Source of the DNA: Sphingomonas sp.
Lineage (GTDB): Bacteria > Pseudomonadota > Alphaproteobacteria > Sphingomonadales > Sphingomonadaceae
Reading direction: 5' to 3'
Assembly: GCF_017744835.1 (NCBI RefSeq)
Contig: NZ_JAGIAM010000003.1
Location: forward strand, 868,001 to 932,000
DNA length: 64,000 bases
The position numbers were made by a program, and so were the translations under genes. The notes under the pieces were generated by a model. The model had not been told where the DNA came from, did not search any database, and was given only the letters and a program-made list of their open reading frames with translations. Positions 57,307-64,000 of this stretch are shown here, one piece after another. Position 1 is the stretch's first letter. Each line of letters starts with the position of its first letter.

Positions 57307-57383
57307 TGGTCGGGGCGACAGGATTCGAACCTGCGACCCCCACACCCCCAGTGTGATGCGCTACCAGGCTGCGCTACGCCCCG
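57307..57383 (-). tRNA. tRNA-Pro (anticodon GGG)
   Basis: The minus strand folds as a cloverleaf: acceptor CGGGGCG pairs with CGCCCCG, the D arm contains GCGCAGCCTGGTAGCGC, the anticodon loop is CTGGGGG with anticodon GGG (proline codons CCC/CCU), and the T arm is CAGG-TTCGAAT-CCTG. The CCA end is encoded (57307-57309). There is no sign of an integrated element at its 3' end. Confidence 0.97.
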
Positions 57384-57523
57384 ACCGAGGGAGGCGCACT
57401 TAGGCGCGTCCGGCGCGGGATGCAAGCCACTCTGACAATAGTTGCACGTCCCGGTAACGCATGTTAGCGCGCGCCGCTTGAACGGGGCCTCTTCCGGCCC
57501 CCGATCCAGGCTATCGGGAACCC

Positions 57524-57865
57524 ATGTTCGCCACCCCAGCATATGCACAGGCCGCAGGCGCGGCCGCCCAGGGCGGAAGCCCGGCCGGCGCGATCGTTTC
57601 GCTGCTGCCGCTCGTCCTGATCTTCGTCGTCTTCTACTTCCTGATGATCCGTCCGCAGCAGAAGCGCATGAAGTCGCTTCAGGACGCGGTCGCGGCGGTC
57701 AAGAAGGGCGACACCGTCGTCACCGGCGGCGGGCTGATCGGCAAGGTCACCAAGGTCGAGGACCATGAAGTCGAGCTCGAGCTCGGCCCGAACGTGAAGG
57801 TGCGCGCGGTCAAGGCGACGCTCACCGAAGTCCGCCCGCTGGGCGGCAAGCCTGCGAACGACTGA
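57524..57865 (+). CDS. yajC: Preprotein translocase subunit YajC
   Basis: A 113-residue inner-membrane protein that associates with SecDF. One membrane helix lies at about 24-42 (IVSLLPLVLIFVVFYFLMI), followed by the signature RPQQKRMKSLQ and a beta-rich cytoplasmic domain with KKGDTVVTGGGLIGKV. Its last base is the first base of the secD ATG, so the genes are coupled. Confidence 0.97.
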   Translation: MFATPAYAQAAGAAAQGGSPAGAIVSLLPLVLIFVVFYFLMIRPQQKRMKSLQDAVAAVKKGDTVVTGGGLIGKVTKVEDHEVELELGPNVKVRAVKATLTEVRPLGGKPAND

Positions 57866-59445
57866 TGCTCGATTTCCCGCGCTGGAAGATCGTCTCCATC
57901 AGCCTTTTCCTGGCGGTGATGATCGCGCTCTCGATTCCGAGCTTCGTGCCCAAGAGCGTGCGCGAGACCTGGCCTTCGTGGATCCCGACTCCCGCGATCA
58001 ACCTCGGCCTCGACCTCGCCGGCGGTTCCTATCTGCTCCTCGAGGGCGATACCAAGGACGTCGCCGAATCGCGCGTCGAGCAGATGCGCGACCAGGTTCG
58101 CGCCGAGATGCGCCGCGATCCCAAGATCGAGATCGGCGACATCTCGGTCCAGGGCGGGCGGCTGAGCTTCATGGTGCGGGACCCCTCGAAGGTCGACGCC
58201 GCGCGCGAGAAGCTGCTGACCATCACCGGTAGCGGCGTGGGCACCACCGGCCAGCGCGAATGGGACATCGCCGTCGTCGACACGAGCCGATTCGTCCTCA
58301 CCCCCACCCAGGCGGGGCTGAACCAGGCGATCGACACTGCGATGAGCGACGCGCGCGAAGTCGTCGAGCGCCGCATCAACGCGCTCGGCACGGTCGAACC
58401 GACCGTGGTCCGCGAAGGCGGCAACCGCATCGTCGTCCAGGTCCCGGGCCTCAACGATCCGACCGCGCTCAAGAACCTGCTAGGCAAGACCGCCAAGCTC
58501 GAGTTCCGCCTCGTCGACACCACCGCCACCCAGCCGGGCGTCGCCCCGCCGGGATCCGAGCTGCTCCCCTATGCGGCGGGCGGCCAGGTCGCGGTGCACC
58601 GCGAAGTGATGATCACCGGCGACATGCTGGTGAACGCGTCGCAGACCTATGATCCGCAGACCGGCGAACCTTCGGTCACGCTCCAGCTCGACGGCGCCGG
58701 CGCGCGCCGCTTCGCCAAGGTCACCCAGGAGAATTCGGGCAAGCCCTTCGCGATCATCGTCGACAATGTCGTGATCTCGGCACCGCGCATCAACGAGCCG
58801 ATCCTCGGCGGCAGCGCGGTGATCAACGGGGGCTTCACCGTCCAGAGCGCCAACGAGCTCGCGATCGCGCTGCGCTCGGGCAAGCTCAAGGTGCCGCTCC
58901 GCGTCGTCCAGGAATCGACCGTCAGCCCCGAGCTCGGCGCCGATTCGATCAAGGCCGGCATCACTGCGTCGATCATCGCCGTGGTGGCCGTGATCGCCTT
59001 CATGATCCTCACCTACGGTCGCTTCGGCATCTATGCGACGATGGCGGTGGTCATCAACGTGCTGGTCATCCTGGCAGTGATGGGCATGCTCAACGCCACG
59101 CTGACGTTGCCCGGCATCGCGGGCTTCGTGCTCACCATCGGCACCGCGGTCGACGCCAACGTGCTGATCAACGAGCGTATCCGCGAAGAGCGGCGGCGCG
59201 GCCGCAGCGTGATGCAGTCGGTCGAGCTCGGCTACAAGGAAGCCAGCCGCACGATCTTCGAGGCCAACGTCACCCACGCGATCGCGGGCGTGATCATGCT
59301 CATCCTGGGCTCCGGCCCGGTGCGCGGCTTCGCGGTCGTTCTGCTGATCGGCATCGCGACTTCGGTGTTCACTGCCGTGGTTTTCACGCGCATGCTCGTC
59401 ACGATCTGGCTGCGCCGTAACCGGCCCAGCGAAATCCACATTTAA
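57865..59445 (+). CDS. secD: Protein translocase subunit SecD
   Basis: A 526-residue RND-fold membrane protein that uses the proton-motive force to finish protein export. The first helix starts KIVSISLFLAVMIALSIP; GLDLAGGSYLLLE is motif D1. The large periplasmic domain follows, then five helices with GFVLTIGTAVDANVLINERI, whose Asp carries protons. It forms a complex with SecF and YajC. Confidence 0.98.
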   Translation: MLDFPRWKIVSISLFLAVMIALSIPSFVPKSVRETWPSWIPTPAINLGLDLAGGSYLLLEGDTKDVAESRVEQMRDQVRAEMRRDPKIEIGDISVQGGRLSFMVRDPSKVDAAREKLLTITGSGVGTTGQREWDIAVVDTSRFVLTPTQAGLNQAIDTAMSDAREVVERRINALGTVEPTVVREGGNRIVVQVPGLNDPTALKNLLGKTAKLEFRLVDTTATQPGVAPPGSELLPYAAGGQVAVHREVMITGDMLVNASQTYDPQTGEPSVTLQLDGAGARRFAKVTQENSGKPFAIIVDNVVISAPRINEPILGGSAVINGGFTVQSANELAIALRSGKLKVPLRVVQESTVSPELGADSIKAGITASIIAVVAVIAFMILTYGRFGIYATMAVVINVLVILAVMGMLNATLTLPGIAGFVLTIGTAVDANVLINERIREERRRGRSVMQSVELGYKEASRTIFEANVTHAIAGVIMLILGSGPVRGFAVVLLIGIATSVFTAVVFTRMLVTIWLRRNRPSEIHI

Positions 59446-59459
59446 GGGACGCCCGAACC

Positions 59460-60425
59460 ATGCGGCTCCTCAAGATCATCCCGGACAACACGAACATCGG
59501 GTTCGTCCGCATCCGCCACATCGCCTTTGGCGTAACGCTGCTGCTCACCATCGCCGCGCTGGCCCTCGTGTTCACGCGCGGGCTCAACATGGGCGTCGAC
59601 TTCGTCGGCGGCGTCTCGATCGAGGAGAAATTCACCTCGACGCCGCCGCTCGACAAGGTGCGCGCCGCGGTCAACCGGCTCGGCCTGGGTGAGGCGACGC
59701 TGCAGCAGCTCGGCGGCGCCGACACCGTCACGATCCGCCTGCCGCTTCCCGATTCGAACGATCCGGGCGCGACCGACCGCATGGTCGAGCAGGTCAAGGG
59801 GGCGCTCGCGGCCGAGTTCCCGGGCGCGACCTTCAGCAACTATTCGACCGTGTCGGGCAAGGTCTCGGGCGAGCTGATCCAGAACGGCGCGCTCGCCGTG
59901 CTGCTCGCGATCATCGGCATCGCGATCTTCTCGTGGCTGCGCTACGAATGGCAGTTCGGCGTCTCGACCGCGGTCGCGATCATCCACGACGTGCTGATGA
60001 CGCTCGGCTTCTTCGCGCTCACCCAGCTGGTGTTCGACCTCAACATCATCGCGGCGGTGCTCACGATCATCGGCTATTCGATCAACGACAAGATGGTGAT
60101 CGACGACCGTATCCGCGAAAACATGCGCAAATACCGCAAGATGGACATGGGCGACCTGATCGACCTGTCGGTCAACGAGACGCTGCCGCGTACCGTGATG
60201 ACCTCGGTCACGATCATGCTCGCGCTCGCGGCGCTGCTGATCTGGGGCGGGCACGTGCTGCGCGGCTTCACCGCGGCGATGATGCTCGGCATCGTCGTCG
60301 GTACCTATTCGTCGATCTACGTCTCGTCGTCGCTGCTGATCACGCTCGGCCTCAAGCCCGGCTTCCGCGAGGACCGCAAGGCAGCGGCCGAGAGCAACGC
60401 CGAGCGCATCCAGCCGCGTAGCTGA
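59460..60425 (+). CDS. secF: Protein translocase subunit SecF
   Basis: A 321-residue partner of SecD with six membrane helices. GLNMGVDFVGGVSIEEKF corresponds to the first periplasmic motif; VLTIIGYSINDKMVIDDRIREN is the helix-4/5 region and NETLPRTVMTS the cytoplasmic loop typical of SecF. It begins 14 bp after secD. Confidence 0.98.
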   Translation: MRLLKIIPDNTNIGFVRIRHIAFGVTLLLTIAALALVFTRGLNMGVDFVGGVSIEEKFTSTPPLDKVRAAVNRLGLGEATLQQLGGADTVTIRLPLPDSNDPGATDRMVEQVKGALAAEFPGATFSNYSTVSGKVSGELIQNGALAVLLAIIGIAIFSWLRYEWQFGVSTAVAIIHDVLMTLGFFALTQLVFDLNIIAAVLTIIGYSINDKMVIDDRIRENMRKYRKMDMGDLIDLSVNETLPRTVMTSVTIMLALAALLIWGGHVLRGFTAAMMLGIVVGTYSSIYVSSSLLITLGLKPGFREDRKAAAESNAERIQPRS

Positions 60426-60428
60426 GCC

Positions 60429-60800
60429 ATGAAGATGGAACGCCGCAGCGCCGAGGGGCCGGTGATCTCCGGCTTCTCGGGGCGCGGGTTCAAGGTCGAC
60501 GAGGGCGTGTACGAGGGGCTGTTGATCACGCCCCTGCGCGCCGACGGCTGGTCCCCTCCCCCGATCGCCGAGCTGAGCGAGGCCGACCTTGCGCCGCTCC
60601 TCGCGCTCGATCCGCAGCCCGAATTCCTGCTGCTCGGCACCGGCAACACGCTGGTGCGCCCGCCGCTGGCGCTGACCAGGGCGCTCGGCGCACGCGGCAT
60701 CGGCGTCGAAGCGATGGACAGCCGCGCCGCCGCGCGCGCCTGGGGTGTGCTCCGCGCCGAGCTGCGCTGGATCGCAGGCGCACTCTACCCGCTGGGCTGA
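60429..60800 (+). CDS. Mth938-like domain protein
   Basis: A 123-residue protein of the Mth938/DUF498 family, which includes the human complex I assembly factor NDUFAF3. Typical segments are GFSGRGFKVDEGVYEGLLITP and EFLLLGTGNTLVRPPLAL. It starts 3 bp after secF and often follows secDF in alphaproteobacteria. Its role in bacteria is not established. Confidence 0.9.
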   Translation: MKMERRSAEGPVISGFSGRGFKVDEGVYEGLLITPLRADGWSPPPIAELSEADLAPLLALDPQPEFLLLGTGNTLVRPPLALTRALGARGIGVEAMDSRAAARAWGVLRAELRWIAGALYPLG

Positions 60801-60873
60801 GCCCGTTACCCAAATCTTAGGACGCATCGTGCCATGACCGCACCCCAGTCTGGGGGAAGCGGACGCCGCGAAC

Positions 60874-63354
60874 ATGCACAAACTGCCATTGATTTCGACT
60901 TGCCCGCCGCGGCTCAGCACCATGATCGACGAGCTTCGGGCGCTCGAGGCGTCGGGGATCTTCACCAACCATGGGCCGATCGTCCGCCGCTTCGAAGCCG
61001 CGGCGACCGGGCAGATGTTCGGCGGCGTCGGCGCCTGCCTCACCGTACCGAGCGCGACGCTTGGGCTGATGGTCGCGATCCGCCATGCGCGCGAAGGCCG
61101 CACCGGCCGCTATGCGCTGATGCCCAGCTTCACCTTCGCGGCCACCGCGCATGCGGCGATCTGGGCCGGGCTCACGCCGCTGCTCGTCGACAGCGATCCC
61201 GACGATTGGGCCGCCTCGGCCGCGGCGGAGGAGGAAGCCCTCGCCCGCCATCGCGGCGAAATCGCGGTGATCGTTCCCTATGACACCTTCGGCACGGCAA
61301 TCGACCTCGATCGCTACGTGCGCCTGTCCGACCGTCATGGCGCGGGCGTGGTGGTCGACGCGGCGAGTTCGCTCGGCACGCTCGACGCCAGTGGCCGGGG
61401 CTTTGCCACCGGCGCGCGCTTCGCCACGGTCTTCTCGATGCACGCGACCAAGCCCTTCGCCACCGGCGAAGGGGGGCTGATCTACAGCGCCGATCCGGAA
61501 GCGATCGAGGCGATGCGGCGGATGAGCAACTATGGCTTTGCCGGCAGCCGATCGGCGATGGGCCCGGGGCTCAACGCCAAGCTCTCCGAAGTCGCGGGCC
61601 TGCTCGCGCTCGCCAAGCTCGACGAGATCGAAAAGGTGGCCGAGCATCGCGCCGCGCTCAACGCGCTGTACCGCGACTATCTCGGCGGCCGCTTCACCCT
61701 GCAGAAAGTGCATGCGACGCGGCTCAACGCCCAGTTCCTGCCGCTGCTGCTGCCGCGCGAGCTGGCGAGCGAGCGCGACGCGATCGGGGCGTCGCTCGCT
61801 GCGCGCGGCATCGGCTCAGGCCGCTATTTCAGCCCGCATCTGGCCGAGCAGCCTTATTTCCGCAGCACCTGCCTGTTGAACCCGACCCCGGTGGCCGACG
61901 ATATCGGCGCGCGGATGCTGTCGCTTCCCGTCACCGACCGGATGACCGCCGAGGACGTCGAGACCGTGTGCGACGCGCTCGCCAGCGCCTGCACGGCCGC
62001 CCACCCTGCCCGCGCCGCCGCGCGCGCTACGCCGCCGATCCATTCGACCCTGCTCGTCGGCGGCGGCCCCGCGGGAGTCGCGATGCTGATCTCGGCCAGC
62101 AAGCAGGAACGGCTCGCCGAACTCGCCCGCGCCGGACTGGTGGTGGTCGAGCGCAGCGCGAGCCTGGGCGGCGGCGAGCTCGGCTCCTATGCTATCACCT
62201 CGGACAGCACCGCCGAGACTTTCCTCAGCGCGGTGAAGGACAATGTCCATGCGCCGATCGCCGAGCTGATGGACCACCCTACCGGCCGCGAGATCGCCGA
62301 GTACATCGGCGCGCTCGGCGTGCCGCTCGCCCGCTCCGGGCCCTTCCTCGAAGCGATCGGCGCGCGCGTCGGGCAGGTCGTCGCCGAGAATGGCGGCAGC
62401 CTGCTCACGCGTCACGAAGTCGTCGAATCGCGCCGCACCGCCGCCGGGCTGTGGCAGACCCGCGTCCGCGAATGCGCGACCGGTGCCGAGCGCGACATCC
62501 TCTCGCACAACATCGTCATCGCCACGGGCGGCTATCAGTCGCCGAGCGAAGTCGCCGCCTCGGTGGTCGCCGGGCGCCCGCTCGGCGAGCGACTCGGCAG
62601 CCGGCTGATCCTGTCGGACGAGGCGCTGCGCCTCGGCGGGATCGATCGCCTGCGCGTGCGCCTTGCCGAGGTCCGCGCGCCGCGCATCGCCATCATCGGC
62701 GCCTCGACCAGCGCGATGGCCGCCGCCGCGCTGCTGCTCAAGTCGGGCCTGCCGCTCGGCCAAGGCGCGCTGACCTTGCTCCACCGCGAGCCGTTGCGGC
62801 CCTTCTACCATTCGGTCGAGGCCGCGCATGCCGACGGCTTCACCGATTTCGGACCCGACGACATCTGCCCGGTCAGCGGCTTCGTCTATCGTCTCGCGGG
62901 CTTCCGGCTCGAGGCGCGCGAGCTGGTGCTGCGGATGCTCGGCGTCGGCGGCCGCGCGCCCGATCCGCGCTTCCGCCTGCACCGCATCGCCGGAGCCGAC
63001 GATGCCGAGGCCGGCCGCATCCTCGACGGTGCGGACCTGGTCATCGGCGCGCTCGGCTATCGGCCGCATGCGCTGCCGCTGCTCGACGAGGCGGGCGAGC
63101 GGATCGCGCTCTCCGCCCACGGGCCCGGCCGGCCGCGGCTGGTCGACCAGCAGTGCCGCGTGATCGATGCCGAGGGTCGCCCACTCCCAGGGGCCTATGG
63201 CATCGGCCTCGCCGCGGGTTTCGTCCCCGAAGGCGCGCTGGGCGGCGAGCCGAGCTTCAAGGGCAAGGCCAACGGGTTGTGGCTGTGGCAGAACGACGTT
63301 GGCCAGCGGATCGTCGGCCAGCTGCTCGACGCCCGGGCCCGGCAGGCCGCATGA
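60874..63354 (+). CDS. Fusion of DegT-type aminotransferase and FAD/NAD(P) oxidoreductase
   Basis: An 826-residue protein. Residues 1-375 are a DegT/DnrJ/EryC1/StrS fold-type-I PLP enzyme: Asp162 (VVVDAASS) and the Schiff-base Lys193 (SMHATKPFATGEGG) are intact. After an Ala-rich linker, residues 390-826 form a flavoprotein with GGGPAGVAM (396-404), IVIATGGYQSPSEV and a second nucleotide motif IIGASTSAMAAAA (607-619), the plan of N-hydroxylating or Baeyer-Villiger-like monooxygenases. It may aminate and oxidise a sugar or other small molecule. Its stop overlaps a GT2 gene (ATGA). Confidence 0.88.
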   Translation: MHKLPLISTCPPRLSTMIDELRALEASGIFTNHGPIVRRFEAAATGQMFGGVGACLTVPSATLGLMVAIRHAREGRTGRYALMPSFTFAATAHAAIWAGLTPLLVDSDPDDWAASAAAEEEALARHRGEIAVIVPYDTFGTAIDLDRYVRLSDRHGAGVVVDAASSLGTLDASGRGFATGARFATVFSMHATKPFATGEGGLIYSADPEAIEAMRRMSNYGFAGSRSAMGPGLNAKLSEVAGLLALAKLDEIEKVAEHRAALNALYRDYLGGRFTLQKVHATRLNAQFLPLLLPRELASERDAIGASLAARGIGSGRYFSPHLAEQPYFRSTCLLNPTPVADDIGARMLSLPVTDRMTAEDVETVCDALASACTAAHPARAAARATPPIHSTLLVGGGPAGVAMLISASKQERLAELARAGLVVVERSASLGGGELGSYAITSDSTAETFLSAVKDNVHAPIAELMDHPTGREIAEYIGALGVPLARSGPFLEAIGARVGQVVAENGGSLLTRHEVVESRRTAAGLWQTRVRECATGAERDILSHNIVIATGGYQSPSEVAASVVAGRPLGERLGSRLILSDEALRLGGIDRLRVRLAEVRAPRIAIIGASTSAMAAAALLLKSGLPLGQGALTLLHREPLRPFYHSVEAAHADGFTDFGPDDICPVSGFVYRLAGFRLEARELVLRMLGVGGRAPDPRFRLHRIAGADDAEAGRILDGADLVIGALGYRPHALPLLDEAGERIALSAHGPGRPRLVDQQCRVIDAEGRPLPGAYGIGLAAGFVPEGALGGEPSFKGKANGLWLWQNDVGQRIVGQLLDARARQAA

Positions 63355-64000
63355 GCGCGCCTGCGGTCAGCGTAATCATGGCGGCGTATAACGGCGCCGC
63401 CTTCGTCACGGAGACCATCGACAGCCTGTTCGCGCAAAGCTTCGGCGATTTCGAGCTGATCGTCGTCGACGATTGCTCGACCGACGACACGCGCGCGGTG
63501 CTCGCCCGCTTCGACGATCCGCGCATCCGCGTCATCGCCGCGGAAGTGAACCAGGGGCCGGTCCACGCCCGCAACCGCGCCTTCGCCGAAGCGCGCGGGC
63601 GGTACATCGCCGGGCTCGACCAGGACGACATCTGCCTCCCCCACCGCTTCGAGCGCCAAATCGCCTGGCTCGACGCGCATCCGGAAACGGTGCTCGTCGG
63701 CTCGCGCGCGCTGCTGCTGGAGGATGGCGAGACGGCGCGCTGGCCGGGCCCCGACGACCTCACGTCGGCGATGATCGACTGGCTGATGCTGGTCCAGAAC
63801 CCGCTGGTCTGGTCCTCGGTGATGTTCCGCGCCGACGCCGCGCGCCGGCTCGATCCGTTCGAGCGGCCCGAGCTTCGCTACGCCGAGGATTTCGACCTCT
63901 ACCACCGCCTCCGCCGCTTCGGCACGCTCGACCGGATCGAGGAGGAGCTGCTGCTCTATCGCTGCCATCCGGGCGGCGCCTCGCAGAAGTACCGCGAAAC
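63351..64000 (+). CDS. Glycosyltransferase, GT2 family (cut by window end)
   Basis: The first 216 residues of a GT-A family 2 glycosyltransferase. VSVIMAAYNGAAFVTETIDS and FELIVVDDCSTDDT hold the first nucleotide-binding aspartates; GLDQDDICLPHRFERQ is the DXD region. It is translationally coupled to the fusion enzyme, so the two should act in one pathway, for example making and attaching a modified sugar. Confidence 0.92.
   Translation, partial: MSAPAVSVIMAAYNGAAFVTETIDSLFAQSFGDFELIVVDDCSTDDTRAVLARFDDPRIRVIAAEVNQGPVHARNRAFAEARGRYIAGLDQDDICLPHRFERQIAWLDAHPETVLVGSRALLLEDGETARWPGPDDLTSAMIDWLMLVQNPLVWSSVMFRADAARRLDPFERPELRYAEDFDLYHRLRRFGTLDRIEEELLLYRCHPGGASQKYRE

Noticed and set aside
57307..57383. 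tRNA-Pro as an integration site of a genomic island
   Set aside because: No integrase, no repeated 3' tRNA fragment and only housekeeping genes on both sides.

Overview
The window is a GC-rich chromosomal segment of an alphaproteobacterium, most likely a sphingomonad (Sphingomonas or a close relative). This call rests on the style of the proteins and gene order (YajC-SecD-SecF-Mth938, SufE, a psp operon with many small membrane proteins, Ala/Glu-tailed S16, CheA-CheW-CheY-CheB-CheR) and on the palindromic intergenic repeats. It is an inference; no 16S gene is present. Genes are dense, often with 4-bp ATGA overlaps. I see no prophage, insertion sequence or CRISPR array.

Layout. 1-10.5 kb: start of ahcY (minus) behind a perfect 20-bp palindrome, a secreted repeat protein, a beta-propeller protein, a glycosyltransferase, an AlgH-like protein, a peroxiredoxin, AMP nucleosidase and an M2 peptidase. 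10.5-16.8 kb: MarR-EmrA-EmrB efflux module divergent from a GFA/hydrolase pair, then a DUF418 membrane protein. 16.8-22.3 kb: asd, an S9 peptidase, a 2OG-Fe(II) oxygenase-like protein, and soxR divergent from a VOC protein with a textbook SoxR box between them. 22.3-30.6 kb: the usual ffh-rpsP-rimM-trmD-rplS translation operon is present but split in two; a PIN-domain toxin-like gene and a small membrane protein precede trmD-rplS, and three unrelated genes separate the halves. 30.6-38.6 kb: a GGDEF-EAL protein, an HtrA-like lipoprotein protease, a rifampin ADP-ribosyltransferase, mtaB-ftsY-yciB and sodB. Two copies of a 136-138 bp structured repeat lie here.

38.6-43.0 kb is the most distinctive region. 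A PspF-type activator is divergent from a sigma-54 promoter that drives a 35-residue signal-peptide-like ORF, two hairpins, pspA, pspB, pspC and then six more tiny genes. Five of these encode a membrane segment followed by a coiled coil with a shared C-terminal motif that also ends PspC. This looks like a locally expanded envelope-stress system.

43.1-54 kb: sufE, a ferredoxin and a J-domain protein, the RNase P RNA gene, an amidase, a complete che signalling core without receptors, two related glycine-zipper proteins (one of them at 54.5 kb), OsmC, and a 750-bp region with no convincing gene but a terminator and two abutting DnaA-box-like sites. 54-64 kb: a glycosyltransferase whose start codon lies inside a long inverted repeat, small disordered proteins, tRNA-Pro(GGG), yajC-secD-secF, and an unusual fusion of a DegT-type aminotransferase to a flavin oxidoreductase, coupled to a GT2 glycosyltransferase cut by the window end.
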